From Thalassobaculum_A sp040219215 (GTDB taxonomy: Bacteria; Pseudomonadota; Alphaproteobacteria; Thalassobaculales; Thalassobaculaceae): DNA of 64,000 nt. The DNA is taken from contig NZ_JAVJSX010000044.1 of NCBI RefSeq assembly GCF_040219215.1, positions 248,001 to 312,000 of the forward strand. Reading direction: 5' to 3'. Made by a program: the position numbers and the translations under genes. This document shows positions 15,692 to 24,804 of the stretch, in pieces. A model generated the notes under the pieces. It did not search any database. It worked only from the letters and a program-made list of their open reading frames with translations, and was not told where the DNA came from. Position 1 is the first letter of the stretch. Every line of letters begins with the position of its first letter.

Positions 15692-16354
15692 CTAGCGCTT
15701 GCGGGCCAGTGTCAGGCCATCGCCGATCGGCAACAGTGCCATGGTGACCCTCTGGTCGCCGTGGATCTTGGTGTTGAGGGTCCGGATAGCCCTGGTGTCG
15801 GCGCTCTGGTCGCGATCGTCGACCACGGCTCCGGACCACAGCACGTTGTCGACCGCGATCAAACCGCCGGTCCGCACGAGAACCAGCCCTCGCTCATAGT
15901 AGGCGTCGTAGTTCGATTTGTCGGCATCGATGAACATGAAGTCGACGGTTCCGGCCCAGCCGCTGGCGATCAGGCCATCCAGGGTCTCGACCGCCGGCGC
16001 GATCCGCAGGTCGATCTTGGAGGCGATCCCGGCCTCCTCCCAGAACGGGCGGCCGATGGATGTCCACTCGTCGCTGACGTCGCAGCATACCAACTGGCCG
16101 TCGACCGGCAGGGCCAACGCGGTGCGCAGCGCGGAGTAGCCGGTAAAGGTTCCGACCTCGATCGCCCGGCGCGCGCCGAGCAACTCGACCAGCAAGGCCA
16201 GCGCGTTGCCCTGGTCCGGTGCGATCTGCATGCCGGCCGTTGGCATGCCCCGGGTCTTCTCCCGAAGCTTGCGTCCGACTTCCGGCTCCCGACCGCCGAC
16301 TTCGTTCACGTAGGTGTAGAGAGTGTCATCGAGCGAGAGGGTGCGCGGGGACAT
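15692..16354 (-). CDS. SAM-dependent O-methyltransferase (caffeoyl-CoA/catechol type)
   Basis: A 220-residue class I methyltransferase of the Methyltransf_3 family. The SAM-binding motif is AIEVGTFTGYSALRTALALP. The metal-binding acidic segment FMFIDADKSNYDAYYERGL and the downstream VDNVLWSGAV are characteristic of divalent-cation-dependent catechol or caffeoyl-CoA O-methyltransferases. The natural acceptor in bacteria is usually unknown. I set the start at an ATG with GGAG six bases upstream; a TTG seven codons earlier is weaker. It is 13 bases upstream of the Ldh_2 gene. Confidence 0.9.
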   Translation of the reverse strand: MSPRTLSLDDTLYTYVNEVGGREPEVGRKLREKTRGMPTAGMQIAPDQGNALALLVELLGARRAIEVGTFTGYSALRTALALPVDGQLVCCDVSDEWTSIGRPFWEEAGIASKIDLRIAPAVETLDGLIASGWAGTVDFMFIDADKSNYDAYYERGLVLVRTGGLIAVDNVLWSGAVVDDRDQSADTRAIRTLNTKIHGDQRVTMALLPIGDGLTLARKR

Positions 16355-16432
16355 GCGGGACTCCAGGTCGGACAAGGCGGTTCGGGGTAGGTTGGGCGGA
16401 ACGGCGCCCGTCGCAAGCGACTATGGCTCGTT

Positions 16433-17620
16433 TCAGGCCTTGGGGATCGCCGTCTCTGCCCCGGCGGCCTCGGCTGAGACGTAGCCGGCATAGACTGTCG
16501 CGATAGTGTCGGCCGCCAGTTCGGAATCGCTTTCCACCGGGTCGCCATAGGCGACACTGCGGTAGAACGCCTCGATCTCCTGGGGGAAGCCGTTCAGGTG
16601 ATCCTCATCCGGCGCGGTTGGCGCCCAGCCCTGCTTGGTGCCGAGCTTTTCGACCAGGTAGACGTCCTTGAACACCTCCTCGACCGGATTGTAGGTCTGC
16701 ATGGCGTTGTTCGGGTTGATGTTGCAGACCGCGCGGTGGTTGTTGGCGATCACTTCGAGCCGGTTCTTGATGCCGCCCATGATGATCTCAGAGGCGAACA
16801 CCGTCGCCAGCGTGCCGTCCTCGAAGGTCACGTGCAGCATCGCGACATCCTCGATGTCATGGTAGTCGGTGCGCAGATGCCCGGCGTCCTGATAGTCGGG
16901 CAGGCGGGTCAGCTCGTGGATGCGGGCGCTGATCGTGGCGGGACGGATCGGCTTGCCGCCGCGAACCCGGCCCTCGACCCGCTTCAGGTAGAGCACCGCG
17001 CTGAGCGGATGGCAGCCCTTGCCCACCATCGAGCCGCCGCCGGCGAACTTCCAGTAGCCGTACGCGGGCGAGTGTGAGCCGGAGTGGCCTTGTTCGCCGT
17101 GCATCCAAAGGATCTGCGCGCCGGTTTTCTCGATGATGTCGCGCTCCTTCTGGACCGAAGGCGCGTAGACCCAGTTCTCGGAGTACAGGACCTTGGCCGT
17201 GGACTTCGCCTCGGCCTCCAGGATCCGCCTGACGCTGCCCATGGCGGCGTCGAGTGCCTTTTGCTTGGGATAGCCGCGGCCGTCGAAGTCCTCAGAACCG
17301 TCACCGAAGAACCCCGTGAACGGCTTCTCGACGATCGGCCACACGCCGCGTGCCAGGGCCGCGACCGCCACGGTTTCGTGGGTTACCGGCGGAGTGCAGA
17401 CATGCACCACGTCGACTCGGTCGAGCAGGGAATCGAGATCGTCGAACACCGTCAGGCCGAGCGGCTTGGCAAACGCCTCGGCGCTGTCGCGGGTGCGCGA
17501 CACCACGCCGATCACCTCGGGTTCTGTTCCGAACACCCGCTCTATTGCCTGGCAATGGAACTTTGCGGCGAACCGCGACCCGACGATCCCGGCCCGTACC
17601 CGCTTCTTCTCTCGTTTCAT
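16433..17620 (-). CDS. Gfo/Idh/MocA-family NAD(P)-dependent oxidoreductase
   Basis: A 395-residue two-domain dehydrogenase. The N-terminal Rossmann motif is GIVGSRFAAKFHCQAI, and the family lysine is in the IVEKPFTG motif. The C-terminal domain contains the segment GHSGSHSPAYGYWKFAGGG followed by GCHPLSAVLYLKRV, where the catalytic His lies. Family members act on sugars, inositols or related polyols. An insertion of about 35 residues between EKP and the second half (FFGDGSEDFDGRGYPKQKAL) is unusual and typical of a subgroup of uncharacterised members. The start has a GGGGGA ribosome binding site. Confidence 0.88.
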   Translation of the reverse strand: MKREKKRVRAGIVGSRFAAKFHCQAIERVFGTEPEVIGVVSRTRDSAEAFAKPLGLTVFDDLDSLLDRVDVVHVCTPPVTHETVAVAALARGVWPIVEKPFTGFFGDGSEDFDGRGYPKQKALDAAMGSVRRILEAEAKSTAKVLYSENWVYAPSVQKERDIIEKTGAQILWMHGEQGHSGSHSPAYGYWKFAGGGSMVGKGCHPLSAVLYLKRVEGRVRGGKPIRPATISARIHELTRLPDYQDAGHLRTDYHDIEDVAMLHVTFEDGTLATVFASEIIMGGIKNRLEVIANNHRAVCNINPNNAMQTYNPVEEVFKDVYLVEKLGTKQGWAPTAPDEDHLNGFPQEIEAFYRSVAYGDPVESDSELAADTIATVYAGYVSAEAAGAETAIPKA

Positions 17621-17719
17621 CGCATCCCCCGGTTTGCACGGCAGCACCGTGCCGCCGGTGGCGGGTTTGGGCAAGGTTCGCTATAGCGTCGTTCGAACTT
17701 TCACCGAACGAGCGGTACC

Positions 17720-18337
17720 GTGCTCATCCATACCGAGCGCTTCGTAATCCGTGATTTCGACGAACGCGACCGGGTGGCGTTCGTCGCCTATCAACGCGAT
17801 GAACGGTACCGTCGGCTCTATGACCTTCCGGACGATGGCGGGCAACGGGCCGACGAACTGTTCGACCGCTTCGCCGTCTGGAAGCAAGAGTTGCCGCGCC
17901 GCAATGTCCAGGTTGGAATTTTCGACCGCGTTTCGGGCCGGCTGTGCGGGTGCTGCGGCCTTCGCCAGAGCGATGTGCCGGATGGCAGCGCTGTCTTTGG
18001 TATCGAGCTCGCACCGGACAGTTGGGGGCGGTATCGGTTGGCGATCGACGTCGCCGCCGCGCTGGTCGACTATGGGTTCTCGGTACTGACTCTGGACCGG
18101 ATCACGGGCGATACCGCGAGCGGCAACCGCCGGGTTGAGCGCCTCGCGCGCTGGTTCGGCGCGACGATCGTGGCCCGGCGCACCGGCCCGGACTGGATGG
18201 CCGCTCGAGGCTGGGTGGAGGTCGGTTGGGCCTTGTCGCGCAAGGCGTGGGTCGGCTTGCGAAGAAAACCCAGCGAGGCCGATGCGTCCGACGATACGTC
18301 GGATCCAGCCGGAATTACGAACTCAGTGCTTGATTGA
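17720..18337 (+). CDS. GNAT-family N-acetyltransferase (RimJ/RimL type)
   Basis: A 205-residue protein with a GTG start. The N-terminus LIHTERFVIRDFDERDR is the classic opening of the RimJ/RimL acetyltransferase group. The acceptor-binding centre VFGIELAPDSWGRYRLAIDVAAALVDYGF and the later SGNRRVERLARWFG complete the fold. The usual Q/RxxGxG/A loop is degenerate (SWGRYRLAI), which may weaken acetyl-CoA binding. The C-terminal ~30 residues are low-complexity. Its substrate is unknown. Confidence 0.82.
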   Translation: MLIHTERFVIRDFDERDRVAFVAYQRDERYRRLYDLPDDGGQRADELFDRFAVWKQELPRRNVQVGIFDRVSGRLCGCCGLRQSDVPDGSAVFGIELAPDSWGRYRLAIDVAAALVDYGFSVLTLDRITGDTASGNRRVERLARWFGATIVARRTGPDWMAARGWVEVGWALSRKAWVGLRRKPSEADASDDTSDPAGITNSVLD

Positions 18338-18379
18338 GCGTTCTTGGAAGGCTAGGAATTCCGCGACTTTGAAAGGTCT

Positions 18380-18456
18380 CGGGGTGTAGCGCAGCCTGGT
18401 AGCGCATCTGCTTTGGGAGCAGAGGGCCGGCGGTTCGAATCCGTCCACCCCGACCA
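18380..18456 (+). tRNA. tRNA-Pro (anticodon TGG)
   Basis: A full cloverleaf: acceptor stem CGGGGTG pairing with CACCCCG, D-arm GCGCAGCCTGGTAGCGC, anticodon loop CTTTGGGA with TGG, T-arm with GGTTCGAATCC, and an encoded CCA end. Confidence 0.97.
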
Positions 18457-18516
18457 TTTCAATCGGGCCGGGATCGGCGGTCGGCCGACCGGGCAGGCAT
18501 AGGGGGAGTGGCGATC

Positions 18517-18822
18517 ATGCAGGTGCGTATCTACAAGCCGGCCAAGAACGCCATGCAGTCAGGCCGCGCCAAGACCAAACGCTGGATCCTGGAGTATCGG
18601 GCCGAGACCGCCCGTGTCCCCGAACCGCTGATGGGATGGGTGTCTTCGGGCGACACGACCAACCAGGTGCGGATCCCGTTCGATAGCCGCGAGGAGGCCG
18701 TGACGTTCGCCAAGCGGCATGGCTTCGCCTATTCGGTGGTCGAACCGCACGAGCGTGCACCGAAACCGAAGGCCTATGCCGACAATTTCGCGTTCAATCG
18801 CAAGATCAACTGGACACACTGA
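18517..18822 (+). CDS. NADH dehydrogenase accessory subunit NDUFS4 (ETC complex I 18-kDa family)
   Basis: A 101-residue protein of the NDUFS4 family, an accessory subunit of respiratory complex I shared by alphaproteobacteria and mitochondria. The diagnostic blocks are VRIYKPAKNAMQSGRAKTKR near the start, LMGWVSSGDTTNQVRIPFDS in the middle and PKAYADNFAFNRKINWTH at the end. I chose the ATG eight bases after GGGGGAG; a GTG three codons earlier is too close to that site. It stands between two tRNA genes, far from any nuo genes, as is usual for this gene. Confidence 0.93.
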   Translation: MQVRIYKPAKNAMQSGRAKTKRWILEYRAETARVPEPLMGWVSSGDTTNQVRIPFDSREEAVTFAKRHGFAYSVVEPHERAPKPKAYADNFAFNRKINWTH

Positions 18823-18854
18823 AGGCCGTCGCTCCGGCTCTTCATTTGAAACGG

Positions 18855-18931
18855 GCGCCCATAGCTCAACTGGATAGAGCACCCGCCTTCTAAGCGGGCG
18901 GTTCGAGGTTCGAGTCCTCGTGGGCGCGCCA
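18855..18931 (+). tRNA. tRNA-Arg (anticodon TCT)
   Basis: Acceptor stem GCGCCCA pairs with TGGGCGC. The D-arm is AGCTCAACTGGATAGAGC, the anticodon loop CTTCTAA carries TCT, and the T-arm has GGTTCGAGTCC. The CCA end is encoded after the discriminator G. Confidence 0.97.
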
Positions 18932-18962
18932 CTCCCACCGGGCAGTTCGAGTGCGAATGCCG

Positions 18963-20207
18963 TCAGTCACGCGCCTTGGCGATGACCTCGATCCATTTGC
19001 CATCGAAATCGTGGGTTTCGACGATCTCGAAATCTTTCATGAATGCATACTGCTGCGCGGGCACGACCATCGTGTCGATATCGGGGTCGTCGATATAGAC
19101 GTTTCGATTGACGTGATACAGGCGGCGGGTACCCAGCGTCCTCATGGCATTGCCGTAGAACAGATGGTTGCGCTCGTCCATGTGTTGAAAGCTCATGGTG
19201 TTCAGCGCCAGGTCAACCTTCAACGGTAGCGTACGCAAGCGCCACGGTGGAACGACGGCCGCCCGGTGTCCGGCAGACAGCGTATCGCCGTCCTCCCACA
19301 GCCCGGTGACCGCGTCGCCATACAGTGACCTCAGATAGGTGTAGGTGAGTACCATGTTCACCGGAAGGTCGGTGAGAACGTATGTGACATCCGGCCGGAT
19401 CGCCATCAGGCGCGACGCGACGGAGCCAAAGCCCCCGCCGATCTCCAGCACGACGCCGTTCTTCGGGATCAGAGACATGATCCGACACGCATAGTACGCC
19501 GAGTGCAGGCTCTTGCTGGTGATCGTTCCAACTCCCGGAAGTTCCAGGACCCGGGCGCCGAAACGATCGTCGTCGACGACCGCCGCGTCGTACCAGTCGA
19601 TTCCCGGAGCGCTTTGACGAAACAGTCGGGTGATAAGACCGGCATACTGCCCCCACGCCGACTGGGTAAAGCGGGCCCGCTCGTCGTCACGATACGGTGG
19701 GTAGAACCGGTTGAAATCGAGTGGTGGGAAATTACTCGGCCGGTCCGGCGCGGTTTGCGTGCCGCTTGACACCTCCGAGCTTCGAAATCTGGCAAGGCGT
19801 TCCGGCGTCAAAGGAAAGCGATACTTGCTGTCTTCGACCCGAGAGGGCGTCCAGCCCTCCCACGACCGCATTTGCATTTCGCTCAGGAGCCAACCATAGC
19901 GTGCTTCGGCGGCATCGAGGTCGACCGGGTGATGTGCACGCGGCGGAAGGGGCTTGCGCCGCCGCGGAGTACGGGTGTGTAGCTCGCGCGCCCGGCCGTT
20001 GGTCTTCAACAACAGCAGGAAATTGTTCCACATGCGGCGGGAATTCGGCTCGAGCAGGCAGGCTCTCTGGGCAGCTCGAATCGCGGCATCGGGATCGTGA
20101 TCCATCGTCGCGATCATGGCAGCGTCATAGCCGGCCCACTGCGCCGGTGCCTGTACGATCGAGCGACGGTGGTGATCGGAGGGAACGTCAGGCATCTGGA
20201 TGGTCAT
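18963..20207 (-). CDS. Putative sugar O-methyltransferase
   Basis: A 414-residue protein. The C-terminal ~270 residues match the family of putative sugar O-methyltransferases found in polysaccharide gene clusters. The SAM-binding motif is VVLEIGGGFGSVASRLM, followed by YVLTDLPVNMVLTYTYLRS and LALNTMSFQHMDE. The N-terminal ~90 residues look like a helical, TPR-like extension (DPDAAIRAAQRACLLEPNSRRMW). Base composition is visibly lower in GC than the neighbours; the 60 bases from 19021 are 50% GC. No other polysaccharide genes are nearby. With the adjacent tRNA-Arg gene this hints at acquisition by transfer. Confidence 0.75.
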   Translation of the reverse strand: MTIQMPDVPSDHHRRSIVQAPAQWAGYDAAMIATMDHDPDAAIRAAQRACLLEPNSRRMWNNFLLLLKTNGRARELHTRTPRRRKPLPPRAHHPVDLDAAEARYGWLLSEMQMRSWEGWTPSRVEDSKYRFPLTPERLARFRSSEVSSGTQTAPDRPSNFPPLDFNRFYPPYRDDERARFTQSAWGQYAGLITRLFRQSAPGIDWYDAAVVDDDRFGARVLELPGVGTITSKSLHSAYYACRIMSLIPKNGVVLEIGGGFGSVASRLMAIRPDVTYVLTDLPVNMVLTYTYLRSLYGDAVTGLWEDGDTLSAGHRAAVVPPWRLRTLPLKVDLALNTMSFQHMDERNHLFYGNAMRTLGTRRLYHVNRNVYIDDPDIDTMVVPAQQYAFMKDFEIVETHDFDGKWIEVIAKARD

Positions 20208-20273
20208 CCGTGCGTTAGGGTGAACGTCTGTCGCACGGCGGACCCACCGGATGCAACGTGCCGGTGGGAAGTC

Positions 20274-21191
20274 CTACGGTCGCTTCGCAGTGATCTCACG
20301 GCGCCAGATGTAGAGACCGCTGCCGATGACGATGGCTGAGCCCAGCCAGATCGAGGGGCCCGGAAGATCGCCCCAAACCAGCGCCCCGAGCAGCAGTGCC
20401 CAGACCAGGCTGGTGTACTTGAACGGTCCGACCAGTCCGACTTCGCCGAGGCGAAGGGCCTCGATCATCATGGCCTGAGCGAGGCCGACGAGCACGGCCG
20501 TTCCAGCGAACAACCCGGCATCCTCCCAGTTCAGCGCCACCCAGCCGAACGGAAGCGTCATCAGGCCGGCGAGTGCCACCACCGAGGTCGAGACCACCAG
20601 GATTGCCAGGGTCGACTCGCCACCTGTGCCCATGCGTCGGGTAACCACATCCCGCAAGGCTCCGAGCAGTGCCGCGCCCAGCGGGATAAGGGCGACCAGC
20701 CGAACCATCTCGGGGGTCGGGCGCACCATCACGATGACGCCGGCAAAGCCGACTGCGACCGCGGTCCAGCGTCGCCAACCGACACGTTCACCCAGCAGCA
20801 ACGCCGCCAGCATCGTGCCGAAGATCGGCCCGGCGAACGAAATCGCGATGGCGTCGGCGATCGGCATCAACGAGAGCGATGTCACGAACAGAAACGTCGA
20901 GGCCGCCATCAACGCACCGCGGCCCAGATGCGGCCGCCAGTCGTGGACCCGCAGTTCGGCCAAGCGGCCCCGGGCGGCTGCCCAGCCGATCGCCAGCATC
21001 ACCACCAGCGCGCCGCGAACCGCCAGCACCTCGCCGACCGGCAACCGCTGCGTCAGCCATTTGGCGATGGCGTCGTTGATGGTAAGCACCGCCATCGCTG
21101 CGACCATCAGCAGGATTGCGTGCGTCGGCCCGCCAACAATTTTGGCTGGATTTGCATGGTTGCGACGAGAGGTGGTGCCGGAAAGCATCAT
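20274..21191 (-). CDS. EamA/DMT-superfamily transporter (10 helices)
   Basis: A 305-residue inner-membrane protein with two EamA repeats. The first covers about residues 25-155, with motifs SFAGPIFGTMLAALLLGERV and WTAVAVGFAGVIVMVRP. The second covers about 165-300 and ends in GLVGPFKYTSLVWALLLGALVWGD. Members export or import amino acids, drugs or other metabolites; no substrate can be assigned. It is transcribed away from the ABC-F gene. Confidence 0.88.
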   Translation of the reverse strand: MMLSGTTSRRNHANPAKIVGGPTHAILLMVAAMAVLTINDAIAKWLTQRLPVGEVLAVRGALVVMLAIGWAAARGRLAELRVHDWRPHLGRGALMAASTFLFVTSLSLMPIADAIAISFAGPIFGTMLAALLLGERVGWRRWTAVAVGFAGVIVMVRPTPEMVRLVALIPLGAALLGALRDVVTRRMGTGGESTLAILVVSTSVVALAGLMTLPFGWVALNWEDAGLFAGTAVLVGLAQAMMIEALRLGEVGLVGPFKYTSLVWALLLGALVWGDLPGPSIWLGSAIVIGSGLYIWRREITAKRP

Positions 21192-21264
21192 CCCCTCATA
21201 CGCGGTGACGATAGGTCAGGGAAGCTGTTGGACGCGTTGATGTCCCGGTGCTATCACCGCCGCC

Positions 21265-23157
21265 ATGCTGTCGATACGCAACATAACCGTCCGTGTGGCG
21301 GGCCGAATTCTGCTGGATGATGCCTCGGCGACCATCCCACCGGGACATCATGTCGGGCTGATCGGTCGCAATGGCACCGGAAAGTCGACGCTGCTGCGGG
21401 TGATCGGCGGCGAACTGCAGCCGGACCTGGGCTCGTTCGAGCTGTCTGGGGTATTCTCCGGTCCGAACGCCATCGGCTGGGTTCGCCAGGAGGCCCCCGG
21501 CGGGATCGAGAGTCCGATCGAGCATGTCCTGGCAGCCGACCGCGAACGGGCGTCGCTGATGGCGGAGGCGGAGACCGCGACCGACCCGCATCGGATCGCC
21601 GAGGTCCAGACCCGGTTAGCCGACATCGGCGCGCATGCCGCACCGGCGCGTGCGGCCCGAATTCTTGCCGGACTCGGGTTCGACGAACCGATGCAGAACC
21701 GCTCCCTGTCGGAGTATTCCGGCGGCTGGCGGATGCGCGTGGCCCTGGCGGCGGTGCTGTTCCAGGAGCCGGAACTCCTGCTGCTCGACGAACCGACCAA
21801 CCACCTCGACCTGGAAACCACCGTCTGGCTGGAGGGACATCTGAAGGCCTATCCGAAGACCCTGATCGTGGTCAGCCATGACCGCGACATGCTGAACGAG
21901 GTCGTCACTTCGATCCTGCATGTCGAGCAACTGCGGCTGACGCAGTACTCGGGGAACTACGACACCTTCGAGCGAGTGCGCGAGGCGCGGCTGGCGCTGC
22001 TGGACGCGCAGCGGGTGAAGCAGGACGCCCAGCGCAAGCATTTGCAATCGTTCGTCGATCGGTTCCGCTACAAGGCCTCCAAGGCGCGACAGGCCCAAAG
22101 CCGCATCAAGATGCTGGAGAAGATGGAAGTGCTTCCGGCGGCACTGGCCGATCCGGAGACACGCTTCACCTTTCCGACCCCGGACAGCCTGGCACCGCCG
22201 TTGCTGTCGATGGAGAAGACGGCCGTCGGCTACACACCCGGCAAGCCGATCCTGTCACGACTCAATCTGCGCCTGGATCCGGACGACCGGATCGGTCTGC
22301 TGGGATCGAACGGTAACGGCAAGACAACGCTGGCCCGCATGATTGCGGACGAACTGGCGTCGGAGGGTGGCGAGGTCCACCGGGCGGCGCGCCTGCGGGT
22401 CGGCTATGTTGCCCAGCACCACGCCGACGAACTGGATCCGACCGAAACGGCGGTCGATCTGTTGCGCCGACGATTGCCAACGCTCCAAACGGACCGCGTG
22501 CGCGCCCGCCTTGGCGCGGTTGGCCTGACCCAGGACAAGCAGACCACCGCGGTCGGCAAGCTGTCGGGCGGCGAGAAGGCTCGCCTGTCCCTGGCGCTGG
22601 TCATGGCGTTCGACCCGCATGTCCTGGTGCTGGACGAGCCGACCAACCACCTGGACATCGACGCTCGTCTGGCGCTGGTCCAGGCGCTGAACGATTTTCC
22701 CGGTGCCGTGGTGCTGATCAGCCATGACCGGCGGCTGATGGAGCTGACGGTCGATCGCCTCTGGCTGGTGGCGGACGGCACGGTGAAACCGTTCGATGGC
22801 GACATCGCAGCCTACGCGGCGCAGGTCCGCGACGAACGCCGCGGATCGGCTCGCCGCGCCGATTCCGAAGACGGCAGCCGGGTCAACAAGAAGGACCAGC
22901 GCCGTCTGGCGGCGGAAGCGCGTCGGCAGAACGTGGAGGCCCGCAAGACCGCGCAGGAAGCCGAGAAGCGGCTGGAGAAACTGACGGCCGAACGCGATGC
23001 GCTGGTGACGAAGCTTGGCGATCCCAAAACCTACAGCGGATCGACGGCCGAGATGCACAAGCTCATTCAGAAGAAGGCGGCGCTCGACGCACAGGTCGCC
23101 GAAGCCGAGGAACGCTGGCTGGCCGCAGCCGAAGCGCTGGAGTCTGCATCCGCCTGA
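21265..23157 (+). CDS. ABC-F family ATPase (Uup-like, ribosome-associated type)
   Basis: A 630-residue soluble protein with two ABC cassettes and no membrane domain. The first cassette has GLIGRNGTGKSTLLRVI, the signature SEYSGGWRMRVALA and LLLLDEPTNHLDLET. The second has GLLGSNGNGKTTLARMI, LSGGEKARLSLALVM and LVLDEPTNHLDID. An arginine/lysine-rich linker (KRKH and FRYKASKARQAQSRIKMLEK) joins them. The C-terminus from about residue 540 is a charged coiled coil, as in Uup. ABC-F proteins bind the ribosomal E site and relieve stalling; this role is family knowledge. The rhodanese gene begins 33 bases downstream. Confidence 0.92.
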   Translation: MLSIRNITVRVAGRILLDDASATIPPGHHVGLIGRNGTGKSTLLRVIGGELQPDLGSFELSGVFSGPNAIGWVRQEAPGGIESPIEHVLAADRERASLMAEAETATDPHRIAEVQTRLADIGAHAAPARAARILAGLGFDEPMQNRSLSEYSGGWRMRVALAAVLFQEPELLLLDEPTNHLDLETTVWLEGHLKAYPKTLIVVSHDRDMLNEVVTSILHVEQLRLTQYSGNYDTFERVREARLALLDAQRVKQDAQRKHLQSFVDRFRYKASKARQAQSRIKMLEKMEVLPAALADPETRFTFPTPDSLAPPLLSMEKTAVGYTPGKPILSRLNLRLDPDDRIGLLGSNGNGKTTLARMIADELASEGGEVHRAARLRVGYVAQHHADELDPTETAVDLLRRRLPTLQTDRVRARLGAVGLTQDKQTTAVGKLSGGEKARLSLALVMAFDPHVLVLDEPTNHLDIDARLALVQALNDFPGAVVLISHDRRLMELTVDRLWLVADGTVKPFDGDIAAYAAQVRDERRGSARRADSEDGSRVNKKDQRRLAAEARRQNVEARKTAQEAEKRLEKLTAERDALVTKLGDPKTYSGSTAEMHKLIQKKAALDAQVAEAEERWLAAAEALESASA

Positions 23158-23190
23158 ACCGAGACGGATCTACACCCGGGAGGAAGACCG

Positions 23191-24792
23191 ATGGCCAAGA
23201 CGATCGACGCGCAAACCCTGCACGCGCGACTGGAGGGGCCGGAGGAGATCGCGCTGATCGACGTCCGGGAGCAGGCCCCCTATGCCGCGTCACATCCAAT
23301 CCTGGCCGCCAACATTCCGCTCGGCCGGCTTGAGCTCGTGATTGGCGACCGGGTACCGCGCCGATCGACCCCGATCGTCGTCGAGGATGCTGGCGAAGGG
23401 CTGGCGCAGGCCGCTGCAGCGAAGCTCGAAGGCTTTGGCTATACCGACATTTCGGTGCTCGAGGGTGGAACACCGGCCTGGGCCGCGGCCGGGCTGGAAC
23501 TGTTCAGCGGCATGCACGTGCCCTCCAAGGCTTTCGGCGAGTTCGTGGAGCACGCCTATGGCACGCCGTCGGTATCGGCCGATGAACTGAAGGGGATCAT
23601 GGATTCCGGCCGCAAGCTGGTGGTCCTCGACTCCCGCCCGATGGATGAATTCAAGGTGATGAACATACCGACCGGCATCGACGTGCCGGGGGCGGAACTG
23701 GTCTACCGACTGGAGACGGTCGCTCCGGATCCCGACACGCTGGTGGTGGTGAACTGCGCCGGCCGGACCCGCTCGATCATCGGCGCCCAGTCGCTGATCA
23801 ATGCCGGTGTGCCGAACGAGGTTGTGGCGCTGCGCAACGGCACGATGGGATGGCACCTGTCCGGACACAAGCTGGAACACGGTCAGGCGCGATCGGCGGC
23901 GGAACCCGACGCGGCGGCGCTGGAAGCAGCCAAGGCACGGGCAGCCGCGGCCGCCGCGCGTTTCGGAGCCCGCCGCGTCGACGCTGCGACCCTTGAAACG
24001 TGGCGTGCCGAGCGTGATCGCCGGACGCTGGCGATCCTGGACGTCCGGACCATCGAGGAGTTCGAGGCATCACGGATCGCCGATTCCCGGCACGCGCCCG
24101 GCGGCCAGCTGGTCCAGGGAACCGACCTTTACCTCATGGTGCGCAATTCCCGGGTCGTGCTGGTCGACGACAAGCGGGTTCGGGCCGACATGACGGCCAG
24201 CTGGCTGGCCCAGCTCGGTTGGTCTGACGTGTACGTCCTGGACAGTGGGCTGGACGGCCAGAAGCTGGCGTCGGGCGCCTATCAACCGCCGGTTCTGGGC
24301 GCCGATGCCTTGCCTCCGGTGGCATCGATCGCGCCGGCGGAAGCCAAGCGGCGCATGGATGCCGGAACGGCGGTGATGCTCGATCTGGCACGCGGCCTGG
24401 ATTACCGGGACTCGCACCCCGAAGGCGCCTGGTGGGCATCGCGGACGGCCATTGCCGACAACCTGTCGAAGATCCCGTCCGGGGCCGCGCTCATCCTGGC
24501 GGCACCCGAGGAGATGTTGGCTCGCCTGACCGCCGCCGATCTCGCGAGCAGTGGCCGCGACGTGCTACTGCTGGAAGGTGGGCGAGGCGCGTGGAGTGCG
24601 GCCGGGCTGGCGATGCAGAGTGGAATGACGGCGTTGCTGTCGGAGCCGCAGGACGCCTATCTGCGCCCCTATGATCGTACAAATCGTGCCGAAATCGAGA
24701 AGGCGATGAACGCCTATCTGGATTGGGAGGTGGCGCTGGTCGAACAGATCAAGAAGGCCGGCGGACTGGAGTTCAAGCACTATCCGGCTTGA
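23191..24792 (+). CDS. Four-domain rhodanese-like protein with one active cysteine
   Basis: Four rhodanese repeats fill the 533 residues: about 1-105, 125-230, 262-365 and 378-475. A helical tail follows. Only the second repeat has a catalytic loop with cysteine, VVVNCAGRTRS (Cys189), which fits a thiosulfate:cyanide or persulfide sulfurtransferase. The cysteine position is EDAGEG in repeat 1, DDKRVRA in repeat 3 and APEEMLA in repeat 4, so those repeats are likely structural or binding modules. A strong GGGAGGAAG ribosome binding site supports the start. The protein is predicted cytosolic, with no signal peptide. Confidence 0.9.
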   Translation: MAKTIDAQTLHARLEGPEEIALIDVREQAPYAASHPILAANIPLGRLELVIGDRVPRRSTPIVVEDAGEGLAQAAAAKLEGFGYTDISVLEGGTPAWAAAGLELFSGMHVPSKAFGEFVEHAYGTPSVSADELKGIMDSGRKLVVLDSRPMDEFKVMNIPTGIDVPGAELVYRLETVAPDPDTLVVVNCAGRTRSIIGAQSLINAGVPNEVVALRNGTMGWHLSGHKLEHGQARSAAEPDAAALEAAKARAAAAAARFGARRVDAATLETWRAERDRRTLAILDVRTIEEFEASRIADSRHAPGGQLVQGTDLYLMVRNSRVVLVDDKRVRADMTASWLAQLGWSDVYVLDSGLDGQKLASGAYQPPVLGADALPPVASIAPAEAKRRMDAGTAVMLDLARGLDYRDSHPEGAWWASRTAIADNLSKIPSGAALILAAPEEMLARLTAADLASSGRDVLLLEGGRGAWSAAGLAMQSGMTALLSEPQDAYLRPYDRTNRAEIEKAMNAYLDWEVALVEQIKKAGGLEFKHYPA

Positions 24793-24804
24793 GCAGACGT
24801 CAGG

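Noticed and set aside
17690..17710. Inverted repeat CGTTCG-N9-CGAACG before the RimJ/RimL-type gene, considered as a LexA box.
   Set aside because: Alphaproteobacterial LexA sites are direct repeats GTTC-N7-GTTC, which this is not. The repeat is short and no SOS gene is adjacent.
18380..18931. tRNA-Pro and tRNA-Arg genes as an attachment site for an integrated element.
   Set aside because: No integrase and no direct repeat of a tRNA 3' end was found nearby. Only the low-GC methyltransferase hints at past transfer, and it is reported separately.
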